Numbered from the stretch's first letter, positions 35,303 through 44,194 are shown. The stretch: DNA of 64,000 nucleotides from Bog-793 sp963785415 (GCA_963785415.1 CAWAVB010000001.1:1736001-1800000); one strand, 5' to 3'. Notes: generated by a model from the sequence alone, not told the origin. Numbers and translations: made by a program.

Positions 35303-36114
35303 GGCGCGCCCGGCTTCTCCAGGACGGTGAGCTCGCGGATCCCGAACGGCAGCGCGACGCGGTGGGCGAGGAGCCAGCGCTCCAGCCGGCAGGAAAGCCG
35401 GCCGAGTCGCGAGTCCCCGGTCCGGGAGTTGCTGGCCGAGACCTTCCGCCAGAGGCGTTCCCCCTCGAGGTGCCCGAACATGACCCGATTCTTCTTCTTG
35501 TCGAGCCAGAACGGGGGGAACACGATCGATCCGAGGTAGAAGCGTTCCGTGACGACGAGGCCGGCGACCCGCGCCTTTCTGCGCAGCTCGCCCCGGGCGT
35601 AGCGGCGCTGGTGCCGCAGGTAGCGGTCGAAGCAGTCGTAGGTGCCAGGTGCGGAGGGGACGACGATGACGGCGCGACCGCCGGGTCGCAGCGCGCGATG
35701 GATCTCGGCGAGGGCCCCTTCGTCATCGGGAACGTGCTCGAGGAGGTTGGCGCTCACGACGGCGTCGGCGGAACCGTCGGCGAGGGGGAGGTGGCAGGCG
35801 TCGGCCTGGACGAGCGCGACACCAAGGAGGCGTCCCGCGGCGCCGGCGAGCCCGGCGAGCACGTAGTCGACGCCGACGAGGTACAGGCCGGCCTCACGGC
35901 CGGCCAGATCCTCGAGCAGGTAGCCGCTCGAGCAACCGAGATCGACGATCCGTCGCCCGGCGATCAGCTCGCCGAGGTGCTCGATCATCGCCGCCCGCGT
36001 CCACACGTCGATGAAGCTCGTCCGACTGCTCTCTTCGTGGAGTTCCTCGAGTTCGGCGGACCAGTAGAGCCCGGTGTCGCGTGGCGGTTCCTCGCGGTCG
36101 CGCGCCGAGATCAA
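35299..36114 (-). CDS. Class I SAM-dependent methyltransferase
   Basis: 271 residues. SAM-binding motif I IVDLGCSSGYLLEDL, motif II LVGVDYV, and VSANLLEHVPDDEGALAEIHRALRPGG as in the UbiE/UbiG-type Methyltransf_11 domain; the C-terminal third is basic. The TTG start overlaps the SDR stop (TTGA), and its own stop overlaps the GT2 start. Probably O- or C-methylates a sugar nucleotide or glycan made by this operon. Confidence 0.83.
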   Translation of the reverse strand: MISARDREEPPRDTGLYWSAELEELHEESSRTSFIDVWTRAAMIEHLGELIAGRRIVDLGCSSGYLLEDLAGREAGLYLVGVDYVLAGLAGAAGRLLGVALVQADACHLPLADGSADAVVSANLLEHVPDDEGALAEIHRALRPGGRAVIVVPSAPGTYDCFDRYLRHQRRYARGELRRKARVAGLVVTERFYLGSIVFPPFWLDKKKNRVMFGHLEGERLWRKVSASNSRTGDSRLGRLSCRLERWLLAHRVALPFGIRELTVLEKPGAP

Positions 36115-36971
36115 CCGTGGTCCTTCTCGCGGGTCGTGAAGAACTGGTCGTCGATCCGTCGGAGCGTCGCGAGATCCTTCTCGTCCCGCAGGCGCGCCCG
36201 GAACGCCTCCTCTTTCCAGGGGTCCCACTGTGCGCTGATGATCCGACCGGTGATCCCGGCGGACTCGTCCGACAAAAGGAAGGTGACGAGCTCGTGGACG
36301 AGCTCGACAGGGTCCGCCGCGCCGGCTTCGTGGGCGCGGTGGGTCCGGGCGTAGAAATCGGCGCCGACCGAGTCGGGACCGGCAGCGAGGATGTCGTCGT
36401 GCATCGGCGTGACGATGAAGCCCGGCGCGATCGCGTTCACCCGGATGTGGTCCACCGCGAGCTCGACGGCGAGGTTCTCGGTCAACCGGACGACTGCGGC
36501 CTTCGAGGTGGCGTAGCCGTCGAAGCGGGGGAACGGGGCGGTCGCCCCACCGCCTGAGAACGTGACCACCGATCCGCCGGCGTGGCGCAGCGGTTCGAGG
36601 CACGTCGTCACGGCGAGGAGCGTCCCGGTGACGTTGACGTCGAGCGTGCGACGGAATTCGTCGACGGGCCACTCGCCGACCGGACCGATCGGACCGATGA
36701 GCGCCGCGGCGGCGACGATGCCGTCGAGGCGTCCTCCGGCGGCGATGCTCGGGCGGGCGCGCCGCCACGCCTCCTCGTCGGCGACGTCGAAGGCGAGCGC
36801 GTCGTGCGGCCCACCCGCGAGACCGGCGACCAACGTCTCGAGGGCCGCCCCGTCGCGCGCGACGACGGCGAGGCTCGCGCCGAGCTCGGCGAGGGTGGAG
36901 GCGATGCCGCGCCCGATGCCCTTGCTGGCGCCGGTCACGACGATACGCCGACCGGCGAGGTTGCCTGTCAC
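36111..36971 (-). CDS. Short-chain dehydrogenase/reductase
   Basis: 286 residues, classical SDR. NAD(P)-binding TGASKGIGRGIA near residue 13, catalytic Tyr-Lys in YATSKAAV, Ser in VVTFSGGG, and the PGFIVTPM cofactor loop. The usual NNAG is replaced by AAAALIG. The GTG at 36971 gives a normal N-terminus; the longer frame to 37007 is possible. Within the heptose operon it may oxidise or reduce a ring carbon. The C-terminus is extended by about 40 residues. Confidence 0.85.
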   Translation of the reverse strand: MTGNLAGRRIVVTGASKGIGRGIASTLAELGASLAVVARDGAALETLVAGLAGGPHDALAFDVADEEAWRRARPSIAAGGRLDGIVAAAALIGPIGPVGEWPVDEFRRTLDVNVTGTLLAVTTCLEPLRHAGGSVVTFSGGGATAPFPRFDGYATSKAAVVRLTENLAVELAVDHIRVNAIAPGFIVTPMHDDILAAGPDSVGADFYARTHRAHEAGAADPVELVHELVTFLLSDESAGITGRIISAQWDPWKEEAFRARLRDEKDLATLRRIDDQFFTTREKDHG

Positions 36972-37047
36972 GGCCTCAATACTGGTCGCGGCCCTGTACC
37001 CGCGCACGGTATGCGGGCGCCGGTCGCGAGTCGCGCGGTGACCCGTG

Positions 37048-38055
37048 TCACGAGCTCCGTTGCGCGGCCTCGACGCAGGACCACGCGTAGCGCGCCGATT
37101 CGAGGTCGCCGAGGAGGTCGCGCCCGTCGGCGGCGTCGATCGCCGCCGTGAAGTGGCGCCATTCGAGGTCCCAGGAGACGTCGGTGTCGGTGTAGCGCTC
37201 GACTTCCAGGTCCGGCGGTCCGAGCTCGGGGCGCATCCGGAAGATGCGCAGCTCCTCGGGGCCGTAGCTGCGCCCGAGGCCGTCGACGGCGAACTTCGCG
37301 GTCCGGCAGGCGATCTCCAGGGAGAACGTGTTCTTCCACTCGGTCCAGCTGACGTGGAGGAGGGCGAAAGGCGACGGGTCGCCGACTCCGCCGCGTCGGC
37401 CGAGCACGAGGACGGCGTTGTCGTCGACCGGTGCCCGCCAGAACTGCGTCCGGAGGAGCGCGCTGTAAAGCGGCAGGTCGCCGAGGAGCCAGTAGCTGAG
37501 GTCGAGAAGGTGCATACCCTGGTCGACGATCTCGCCGCCCCCCGACCGGCGCGGGTCGGCCCGCCATTCCTTGTCGTAGCCGGGACGGCCGCCGTGGCCG
37601 TAGCGCGCCCGCAGGTAGAGGACCTCGCCGTAGTCGCCGGAGCGGGCTTCGCCGATCGCCCGGGCGATGCCCGGGTGGAAGCGGTGGTTGAAGCCGACCT
37701 TCACGAGCCGGTCCGCCGCGCGCGCCGCCTCGGCGACACGGTCGATCTCGGCGACCCCGATCCCGGCGGGCTTCTCGACGAGGACGTGCGCGCCGGCTTC
37801 GAGCGCCCGACAGGCGATCCCGGCGAGCTGGTCGTGGACCGTCGCGACGATGACGACGTCGGGGCGGAGCGCGAGCAGCTCGTCGAGGGTGCTGCAGGCC
37901 GCGCTGCCGAACTGCGAGGCGAGCTGCGCCGACGACTCCGGGACGAGGTCGTGGCAGGCGACGAGGACCCCGGGCCCGAGGACCTCGGCCCTTCTGTGAC
38001 CGATGAGCCCGCAGCCGACGATCGCGACCCGCAACGGATGCGGCGGGTTGTCCAT
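37048..38055 (-). CDS. Gfo/Idh/MocA-family sugar oxidoreductase
   Basis: 335 residues. NAD(P) Rossmann domain VAIVGCGLIGHRRAEVL, then the family EKPAG motif (HVLVEKPAGI) with catalytic Lys, and KVGFNHRFHPG; the C-terminal alpha/beta domain has GGGEIVDQGMHLLDL with the substrate-site His. Members oxidise or reduce hydroxyl groups of sugars and sugar nucleotides. Its ATG overlaps the HddA stop by one base (TGATG). Confidence 0.9.
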   Translation of the reverse strand: MDNPPHPLRVAIVGCGLIGHRRAEVLGPGVLVACHDLVPESSAQLASQFGSAACSTLDELLALRPDVVIVATVHDQLAGIACRALEAGAHVLVEKPAGIGVAEIDRVAEAARAADRLVKVGFNHRFHPGIARAIGEARSGDYGEVLYLRARYGHGGRPGYDKEWRADPRRSGGGEIVDQGMHLLDLSYWLLGDLPLYSALLRTQFWRAPVDDNAVLVLGRRGGVGDPSPFALLHVSWTEWKNTFSLEIACRTAKFAVDGLGRSYGPEELRIFRMRPELGPPDLEVERYTDTDVSWDLEWRHFTAAIDAADGRDLLGDLESARYAWSCVEAAQRSS

Positions 38056-39041
38056 CAGTTGTTTTCGGTCGCGTAAGCGCCGCTGCAGTCGAAGTCGAAT
38101 GTCAGCTCGGGGGCGTTGGCCTCGGCGAGCGCCTGCCGCGTGTCCTCGGGGTGCGGCGAGTACACGAGAAGGAAACCCCCGCCGCCGGCGCCGACGAGCT
38201 TGCCGCCGAGCGCGCCCGCCTCACGGGCCGTCGCGTAGAGCCGGTCGATGTGCTCATTCGCCATGCCGGGGGACCGCTTGCGCTTGTTCTCCCAGTGCTC
38301 GTGCATGAGGCCGGCGAACCCGACGAGATCACCGGCCTCGAGCATCCCGCGGCTGGCGTATCCGAGCTCCTTCGTGCGGTGGAGGTTCTCGAGCATCTCC
38401 GGGTCTTTGCTGCGCGAACGGGAGTCCTGGCCCGCGAGCATCAGCGAAGCCGAGCGCGCATCGCCCGTGTAGAAAAGGAGGAGGTGCTCGCGCAGTCGGC
38501 GGAGCGTCTCCGTGTCGAGGTCGAGGGGTTCGACGTCGACGCGGTCGTCGGGCAGGAACGTGTAGGCGCAGATCCCGCCGTGGGCCGCGACGTACGGGTC
38601 CTGCTTGCCGACCGGCTCGTGCAACACGTCGATCTCGATGTGGCTCGCCGCCTCGGCGAGCGCGTGCGGCGTGATCGAACGGCGGCGGGCGTGGGCGAGC
38701 GCTTTCAGCAGACACACCGTGAACGACCCCGACGATCCCATGCCCGTTCCGGCGGGCACATCGGCGACGGAGGCGATCTCGAGGGGACTGCCCTGCCAGT
38801 GGCGAAGCAGCGCCTCGCGCAGGATCGGGTGCCGGATCTCGGAGACGTCGTCAACTTCCTCGGTTTCGGAGTACTTCATCCGGTAGCGCTTCTGGAAGGC
38901 GGCGTGGACGAACATGTGGACGTACTTGTCGATCGCCCCTGCGACGAGGAACCCGCCGAACTCCCGGTAGTACGAGGGGAGGTCCGTCCCGCCACCCCCC
39001 AGGGGGAGGCGTAACGGAGCCCTGCTGTAAACGACGCTCAT
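38055..39041 (-). CDS. hddA: D-glycero-alpha-D-manno-heptose 7-phosphate kinase (HddA-like GHMP kinase)
   Basis: 328 residues. GHMP kinase motifs: PLGGGGTDLPSYY near residues 14-26, the phosphate-binding loop PAGTGMGSSGSF near 95-105, and LVGAGGGGFLLVY near the C-terminus. The GGGGTD N-terminus is characteristic of the heptose-7-phosphate kinase/HddA branch, which phosphorylates C1 to give the 1,7-bisphosphate used by GmhB. Four-base overlap with the upstream epimerase gene. Confidence 0.87.
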   Translation of the reverse strand: MSVVYSRAPLRLPLGGGGTDLPSYYREFGGFLVAGAIDKYVHMFVHAAFQKRYRMKYSETEEVDDVSEIRHPILREALLRHWQGSPLEIASVADVPAGTGMGSSGSFTVCLLKALAHARRRSITPHALAEAASHIEIDVLHEPVGKQDPYVAAHGGICAYTFLPDDRVDVEPLDLDTETLRRLREHLLLFYTGDARSASLMLAGQDSRSRSKDPEMLENLHRTKELGYASRGMLEAGDLVGFAGLMHEHWENKRKRSPGMANEHIDRLYATAREAGALGGKLVGAGGGGFLLVYSPHPEDTRQALAEANAPELTFDFDCSGAYATENN

Positions 39042-40057
39042 CGTCGGGACCCCCTATTCCGATGTGGTGCGGAACGCTGTTCGCGCCAGGCGTATTCGTT
39101 GTCGTCGAGCCAGTCGAGCGTGAGTTCGATCGCCTTCCTGATCGTCACCCGCGGCGACCACCCGAGTTCCCGGATCCGGGACGTGTCGAGAAGGATGAGC
39201 GGCGAGTCTCCGATCCAGCCACGGATCCCTCCGGAGTGGGCGACCTCGGGGTTCGCACCGAGGTGGTGCGTGATGATCCGGACGGACTCGTCGACGAGGA
39301 TCGTCTCGTCGGTCCCGAGGTTGTAGACGAACGTCCCGGGCTCGTCGGCGTGACGCCCAACGCAGACGACCATGGCGTCGATACAGTCCCCGACGTAGAG
39401 GTACGACTTCTCTTGGTGTCCGTCTCCGAGGACGGCAAGGTGGTCAGGGTCGCCACGTAGCTGCCGGTAGAAGTCGACGACGTGGCCGTGCGTGTACCGC
39501 TCGCCGAGGATCGAGACGAAACGGCAGACGACTCCGGTCAGGCCGAATCCGGACGAGTACGCCTCGACGAGGCCCTCGCAGGCGAGCTTCGAGGCCCCGT
39601 AGAGCGACGTCTGCTGCGGGAAGGGCGCGTCCTCAGGCGTCGGGAAGACCGCCGGCTCGCCGTAGACGGAACCGGAAGAGGCGAAAAGGATCCGGTGCAC
39701 GCCGGCGGCCCGCATGGCTTCGAGGACTCGCGACGTGGCGAGCGTGTTCTGCTCGAGGTCCCACTGCGGGTGCTCGAACCCGCGCCGGACGTCGGCGTTC
39801 GCCTGGAGGTGGAAGACCCAGCCACAACCCGCGAAGGCCGACTCGAGGACGCCGGGCTCGAGCACGTCGCCCTCGACGAGCGAGAAACGGGGATGGTCGA
39901 GTATCGACGCCAGGAACTCACGCCTGCCCGTGCGGAAGTTGTCGACGACGACGACCTCGGAACCTGCGTCGATGAGCCGATCCGCCAGATTGCTGCCGAT
40001 GAAGCCGGCGCCTCCTGTGATACAGGCGCGTCTGACCGGGGCGGAGGATGCCGTCAT
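39038..40057 (-). CDS. NAD-dependent sugar-nucleotide epimerase/dehydratase
   Basis: 339 residues, extended SDR. TGGAGFIGSNLADRL nucleotide-binding motif, VVVDNFRTG, catalytic SSGSVYGEP and YGASK, consistent with UDP-glucose 4-epimerase or GDP-sugar dehydratase type enzymes. The substrate is probably the NDP-heptose of this operon (epimerisation or 4,6-dehydration). The sequence alone does not distinguish epimerase from dehydratase. The ATG starts after a 52-base gap from the transaldolase. Confidence 0.88.
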   Translation of the reverse strand: MTASSAPVRRACITGGAGFIGSNLADRLIDAGSEVVVVDNFRTGRREFLASILDHPRFSLVEGDVLEPGVLESAFAGCGWVFHLQANADVRRGFEHPQWDLEQNTLATSRVLEAMRAAGVHRILFASSGSVYGEPAVFPTPEDAPFPQQTSLYGASKLACEGLVEAYSSGFGLTGVVCRFVSILGERYTHGHVVDFYRQLRGDPDHLAVLGDGHQEKSYLYVGDCIDAMVVCVGRHADEPGTFVYNLGTDETILVDESVRIITHHLGANPEVAHSGGIRGWIGDSPLILLDTSRIRELGWSPRVTIRKAIELTLDWLDDNEYAWREQRSAPHRNRGSRR

Positions 40058-40109
40058 TCGCGCTCGGCCCGCTCGGGACGTGCGCGCCGGCCGCCGATGT
40101 CGAACACGG

Positions 40110-40820
40110 CTAGATCGAGTAGCCGGCGGCGGCCGCGTCCCGGAAGAACATCTGGACGGTCTCGAGCGAGAACTGCGAAAGGTCCTTGCCGAGCCCGTCG
40201 AGCTTGCGGAGCAGATCCAGCGTCATCGTGATGATATGGCAGCCGGCGCTGTTCGCCTGGACGAGGTTGAGGACCTCGCGCGGCGAGGCCCACATGCACT
40301 CGGCACCCGGCGCCGCCGCCATGATCTCGACGGCGCGCCGCACGAGTGGCACGGGATCGACGCCGGCGTCGGCGATCCTTCCGGCGAAGATCGACAGGTA
40401 CGACGGCGCTCCGCCGGCGACCGCGGCGGTGATTCCCTCGACCTGGGCGAGTGTGAACATCGCGGTGACGTTCACCTTCACGCCGTCGTGGGAGAGATCG
40501 TGCACGAGCTCGGTCATCGGCTCGCCCGACGTCGTCGTCACCGGGATCTTCACGTAGACGTTCTCGCCCCACGAGGCGATGAGTTTCGCCTGACGGCGCA
40601 TGTTCTCGCGTTCGTCGGCGAAGGCCTCGAACGAGACCGGGTGCGTCGTGACATGGCTGAGGAGCTCGGCCGCGAAGCGCGCGTAATCGGTGACGCCCGC
40701 CTGGTGCATCAGCGTCGGATTCGTCGTGAATCCGGAGATCCGGGGGTCGTCGGCGAGCTCGAGAATGCTCTGCAGGTTGGCGCCGTCGGCGAAGATCCGC
40801 GTCGTGATCTTGTCCAGCAC
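40110..40820 (-). CDS. Small transaldolase-family protein (TalC-like)
   Basis: 236 residues. Transaldolase TIM barrel: FADGANL, SGFTTNPTLMHQAG near the N-terminus, the Schiff-base Lys in VYVKIPVT, and SIFAGRIADAG with the C-terminal phosphate-site Arg. The size matches the TalC/fructose-6-phosphate aldolase branch rather than the 330-380 residue enzymes. Within a heptose operon its likely job is producing or balancing sedoheptulose-7-phosphate, the GmhA substrate. Start is GTG at 40820, 23 bases after gmhB. Confidence 0.87.
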   Translation of the reverse strand: MLDKITTRIFADGANLQSILELADDPRISGFTTNPTLMHQAGVTDYARFAAELLSHVTTHPVSFEAFADERENMRRQAKLIASWGENVYVKIPVTTTSGEPMTELVHDLSHDGVKVNVTAMFTLAQVEGITAAVAGGAPSYLSIFAGRIADAGVDPVPLVRRAVEIMAAAPGAECMWASPREVLNLVQANSAGCHIITMTLDLLRKLDGLGKDLSQFSLETVQMFFRDAAAAGYSI

Positions 40821-40843
40821 CGGGTGCGATGCTAGCAGTCGCC

Positions 40844-41419
40844 CTAGCCGTTGAGCAGGACTGATACGGCTTGTGGGAGGTCCCGCGCGCGCCGGTCAGG
40901 CGCGACGGACCCGGATCTTTTGTGCGCACTTTGCGCGTTCTCGATGAGCAGTGTCTTACAGCCTGCGGCCTGTCCGGCGAGCACGTCGGCGTCCGTGTCG
41001 CCGACCATCCAGGATCCGGCGAGGTCGATGCCGAGCTCCTCTGCCGCCGACAGCAGCATGCCGGGAGCAGGTTTTCGGCATTCGCAGGCCCTGCCGAACA
41101 CGGGGTCGGTCCCTTGGGGGTGGTGGAGGCAGATCCGCCACGCGTCGAACTCGACGCCTTGGGCCGCGAGCAACTCGACGACTCGCGTTTGCACGGTTTC
41201 GAGGACGTCGACCGAGACCGTCTGTTTCGCCGCCGCCGGCTGGTTCGTCACACCGACGAGCACAAATCCGGCCCGGGCGAGCGCCCGAGCGGCCTGCGCC
41301 ACCCCGGGGAGGAGAACGACGTCTTCCGGGTGGAGCGGTGACTCGAGCACCCCCGTCGACTCGTCGGGCACGAGCACCGTCAACACGCCGTCGCGGTCGA
41401 GGTAGACGGCCGGGGTCAC
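40844..41419 (-). CDS. gmhB: D-glycero-D-manno-heptose 1,7-bisphosphate 7-phosphatase (GmhB)
   Basis: 191 residues, HAD phosphatase. Nucleophile motif LDRDGVL near residues 7-13, VTNQPA motif II, a zinc-binding loop CLHHPQG ... CECRKPAPGM near 97-120 with one Cys-x-His and two further Cys, and VGDTDADVL motif IV. The zinc loop distinguishes GmhB/HisB-N phosphatases. It removes the C7 phosphate after HddA. Overlaps the upstream methyltransferase by four bases (ATGA). Confidence 0.9.
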   Translation of the reverse strand: MTPAVYLDRDGVLTVLVPDESTGVLESPLHPEDVVLLPGVAQAARALARAGFVLVGVTNQPAAAKQTVSVDVLETVQTRVVELLAAQGVEFDAWRICLHHPQGTDPVFGRACECRKPAPGMLLSAAEELGIDLAGSWMVGDTDADVLAGQAAGCKTLLIENAQSAHKRSGSVAPDRRARDLPQAVSVLLNG

Positions 41420-42072
41420 GGTGTTTCCGGCTTCTGGGCGACGACGGTGACGAGCACGGGGAGCACGATCGGGTCGTCACCGGGATCGACCCCGGTCAGC
41501 TCCGCGAGATAGGCGGCCACCGGGCCCGCGCCCGCTCCCGCCGGGGCCTCCGCCCACGCCGCGACGATTCTGCAGCCGGTCCCGATCGCATATCCGGGGA
41601 GCAGCGCCCCGACGTCGGGGCAGGGCGCGTCCGGCATCGACAGTGCGACGCCGCCGACGCGCCCGGCCGACGTGATCGGTTCCTGGGCGACGACGAAGCC
41701 GCCCTTGCGCGTCGCGGCCACGAGGCGAGACCAGACGGCGTGGGGATCGACGACATGCATGAGAAGGAACCGGCAGTACGCGAGATCGACTTGCTCGGGC
41801 AGTTCGAGACCCTCCGCCGCCTGGACCAGCGGGACGACCTGTGACGCGCCCACCCCGGCCGACCGCTTGGCGAGATCGTCACAGGCGGCCGCCGAGCGGT
41901 CGATCCCGTAGACCCGGCCCGTCGGTCCGACGAGGTCGGCGAGGGCGAGCGTCACGTCGCCGGTGCCGGCACCGACATCGGCGCAGCGCCATCCGGGCCC
42001 GACCGGGACGTAGCCGAGGGCGTCGCGCAGCGGTCGGCGATAGAGGTCGTCACTGGGCGGGGGCACTCCCAT
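41416..42072 (-). CDS. SAM-dependent methyltransferase, first gene of heptose operon
   Basis: 218 residues. Motif I CADVGAGTGDVTLALAD, acidic motif II YGIDRS, and YCRFLLMHVVDPHAVW. N-terminal positions read PSDDLYRRPL. The family is broad; a sugar or small-molecule acceptor is likely from context. It leads the ten-gene minus-strand operon and is divergent from the DUF6941 gene, with the shared promoter region in 42073-42173. Confidence 0.8.
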   Translation of the reverse strand: MGVPPPSDDLYRRPLRDALGYVPVGPGWRCADVGAGTGDVTLALADLVGPTGRVYGIDRSAAACDDLAKRSAGVGASQVVPLVQAAEGLELPEQVDLAYCRFLLMHVVDPHAVWSRLVAATRKGGFVVAQEPITSAGRVGGVALSMPDAPCPDVGALLPGYAIGTGCRIVAAWAEAPAGAGAGPVAAYLAELTGVDPGDDPIVLPVLVTVVAQKPETP

Positions 42073-42173
42073 CGGGATCCAAGCTACCGGCCCGGATCAC
42101 GCGCTCTTGACCCACCTGTCGGGCGGCGTTTCCGTCCCGATTCGTCGGACGGGGGTCGGGAGGAGCCACTACG

Positions 42174-42608
42174 GTGAGCGCGATGCGGGTGACGCTGCTC
42201 CTGTGTGATGCCGCCCAGGTGGCCGACGGCAAGCTCTACATCCTCGGGGGCGGGTGGAGCCTCATCGGGCCGGACCCGACCCCGTCGGCTGTGGCGATGA
42301 AGGTCGACGTCGACTGGACCGAGGTCGACCGGCTGCACCACTGGGAGTTGTTTCTGGTCGATGAGGACGGGCAGCCGATCGTCGCCCAGACGCCCGACGG
42401 ACCCCAGCCGATCGAGGTGCGCGGCGACTTCGAGGTGTCGCGTCCCGAGTCGGTGCCCGAAGGAAGCCCGGTCGACGTCGCGCTGGCGCTCAACTTCGGC
42501 CCGCTGCCGATCGCACCGTCGTCACGATTCACCTGGCGACTCTCGATCGACGGCGAGACCCAGGAGGACTGGGTCCTGCCGTTTTCGACCCGCGCCCCTC
42601 GCGATTGA
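42174..42608 (+). CDS. Conserved hypothetical protein (DUF6941-like)
   Basis: 144 residues, predicted all-beta. It begins MRVTLLLCDAAQVADGKLYILGGGWSLIGP, a pattern I associate with the actinobacterial DUF6941 family of unknown function; it ends with a beta sandwich reading FTWRLSIDG. No signal peptide or catalytic motif. Either the GTG at 42174 or the ATG at 42183 may be the start. It overlaps mutY by four bases (TTGA), so the two are coupled. Confidence 0.7.
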   Translation: MSAMRVTLLLCDAAQVADGKLYILGGGWSLIGPDPTPSAVAMKVDVDWTEVDRLHHWELFLVDEDGQPIVAQTPDGPQPIEVRGDFEVSRPESVPEGSPVDVALALNFGPLPIAPSSRFTWRLSIDGETQEDWVLPFSTRAPRD

Positions 42609-43540
42609 CGACGTCGATCCCCGCGGGGGGACCGCTCACTGCGGAGCTCGGCCGGCGCGAAGCGCGACTTGTCGACGCGATCGGGCGCTGGTGGGCGGGG
42701 GCGCGGGCGGCGAGGGACCGGCTGCCGTGGCGCACGACCCGCGATCCGTGGGCGGTGCTCGTCTCCGAGACGATGCTCGCCCAAACCCAGGTCTCCCGCG
42801 TGACGCCGCGCTTTCGCGAGTTCGTCGCGCGTTTCCCGACCGCAGCCGCGTGTGCCGCCGCGCCCGTGGGTGACGTCGTCCGCGCCTGGGTGGGGCTGGG
42901 CTATAACCGTCGCGCCCTGGCGCTGCACGCGGCCGCCGCGAGGATCGTGGAGCGGTACGCAGGACGCGTTCCGGCAACCCTCGACGAACTCGTCGCCCTC
43001 GACGGTGTCGGCCCGTACACGGCGCGGGCCGTACTGGCATTCGCGTTCGACGCCGAGGTCGCCGCGGTCGACACGAACGTCGGCCGGGTTCTCGCCCGCG
43101 CCGCGGCAGGCCGACCGCTTCGCCCCCGCGAGGCGCAGGCTTTGGCGGATCGCCTCGTTCCGGACGGACGGGGGCGCGAGTGGAACCTCGCCGTGATGGA
43201 CTTCGGCAGTCTCGTCTGTACGGCGCATGCCCCCGTCTGTGTCACCTGTCCGGTGCGTGCGGTCGGGGCCTGTGCCTGGAGGCAGAAACCCGGCGGCGAT
43301 CCCGACCCGGCAGTTGGCTCGGCGCGCGTGACGACCGGACAATCCCGGTTCGAAGGTTCGGACCGACAGGGACGCGGTCGGCTCGTGCGGGCCGCGTGTG
43401 CCGGACCGATTGCGCCAGCGGACCTCGCCCGGGTCGCCGGATTCCCGGAGCGGGTCGCACGCGCCCGGCGCGTCGCCGACGCGCTCGTCAACGAGGGGAT
43501 CCTCGTGCGGCTGCCCGGCGGTGAGCTGACGCTCGCCTGA
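42605..43540 (+). CDS. mutY: A/G-specific adenine DNA glycosylase (MutY), short form
   Basis: 311 residues; removes adenine mispaired with 8-oxoguanine. Catalytic Glu in VSETMLAQTQV, helix-hairpin-helix LDGVGPYTARAVLAF followed by catalytic Asp in AVDTNVGRV, and a [4Fe-4S] loop with Cys-x6-Cys-x2-Cys-x5-Cys (CTAHAPVCVTCPVRAVGAC). The C-terminal Nudix-like 8-oxoG-recognition domain of long MutY is missing, replaced by about 80 residues with a small winged-helix look. TTG start overlapping the upstream stop. MutM in the same window repairs the matching lesion. Confidence 0.9.
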   Translation: MTTSIPAGGPLTAELGRREARLVDAIGRWWAGARAARDRLPWRTTRDPWAVLVSETMLAQTQVSRVTPRFREFVARFPTAAACAAAPVGDVVRAWVGLGYNRRALALHAAAARIVERYAGRVPATLDELVALDGVGPYTARAVLAFAFDAEVAAVDTNVGRVLARAAAGRPLRPREAQALADRLVPDGRGREWNLAVMDFGSLVCTAHAPVCVTCPVRAVGACAWRQKPGGDPDPAVGSARVTTGQSRFEGSDRQGRGRLVRAACAGPIAPADLARVAGFPERVARARRVADALVNEGILVRLPGGELTLA

Positions 43541-43635
43541 CCCCCGGCGCGCACGGGGAAGGTGGGTGATGGCCCGGTCCGGCGCGCCAGACTGTCGTGC
43601 GTAGCCTTTGGGGTCCTGCCAGGGAGAGGAACAGC

Positions 43636-44184
43636 GTGGCCGAGATCGTCGAGTCGAAGATCATCCGTGACGTCATCCATGTCGTACCCGTCGTCCACGG
43701 CGACGAACGCGGTCGCTTCGTCGAGACGTACCGCCGGTCATGGTTTCCGCTCGGACGCGAGATGGTCCAGGCGAACCGGTCGGACAAGGCCCAGGGCGCC
43801 GTCGTCGGCCTCCACTACCACCTGCACCAGGCCGACTACTGGTACGCGACGCGCGGTCGGGCGCGCGTCGTGCTGTACGACCTGCGCATCGGTTCGCCGA
43901 CCGAGGGTGCGGTCGAGCTCGTCGACCTCGGAGCAGACGAACGAGGGGTGTTTATCCCACCCGGGGTCGCGCACGGCTTCGCGTCGCTGACGGACCTGAC
44001 GCTCACGTACCTCGTTGACTCCTACTACAACGAGCAGGACGAGCTGGGAGTGGCCTGGGACGACCCGGACATCGGGGCCGACTGGGGGGTCGCCGATCCG
44101 GTGTTGTCCGGTCGTGATCGCGGGAACCCGCGCCGGTCGGAGATCCCGGACGCCCTTGTGCCCCGGGCCGGGCTGAGAACGTGA
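43636..44184 (+). CDS. RmlC-like sugar-nucleotide 3,5-epimerase
   Basis: 182 residues, cupin fold. Catalytic His in GLHYHLHQADYWYATRGRARV and Tyr in YLVDSYYNEQDELGVAWDDPD match dTDP-4-dehydrorhamnose 3,5-epimerases; GDERGRFVETYRRSW is the N-terminal pattern. RmlA, B and D are absent from the window, so it may act on a keto-heptose nucleotide or feed a pathway encoded elsewhere. The GTG start is preceded by AGGGAGAGGA. Confidence 0.85.
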   Translation: MAEIVESKIIRDVIHVVPVVHGDERGRFVETYRRSWFPLGREMVQANRSDKAQGAVVGLHYHLHQADYWYATRGRARVVLYDLRIGSPTEGAVELVDLGADERGVFIPPGVAHGFASLTDLTLTYLVDSYYNEQDELGVAWDDPDIGADWGVADPVLSGRDRGNPRRSEIPDALVPRAGLRT

Positions 44185-44194
44185 GCATCTGGTA

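Noticed and set aside
43636..44184. dTDP-rhamnose pathway
   Set aside because: Only an RmlC-like gene is present; RmlA, RmlB and RmlD were not found in the window, so the pathway cannot be called here.
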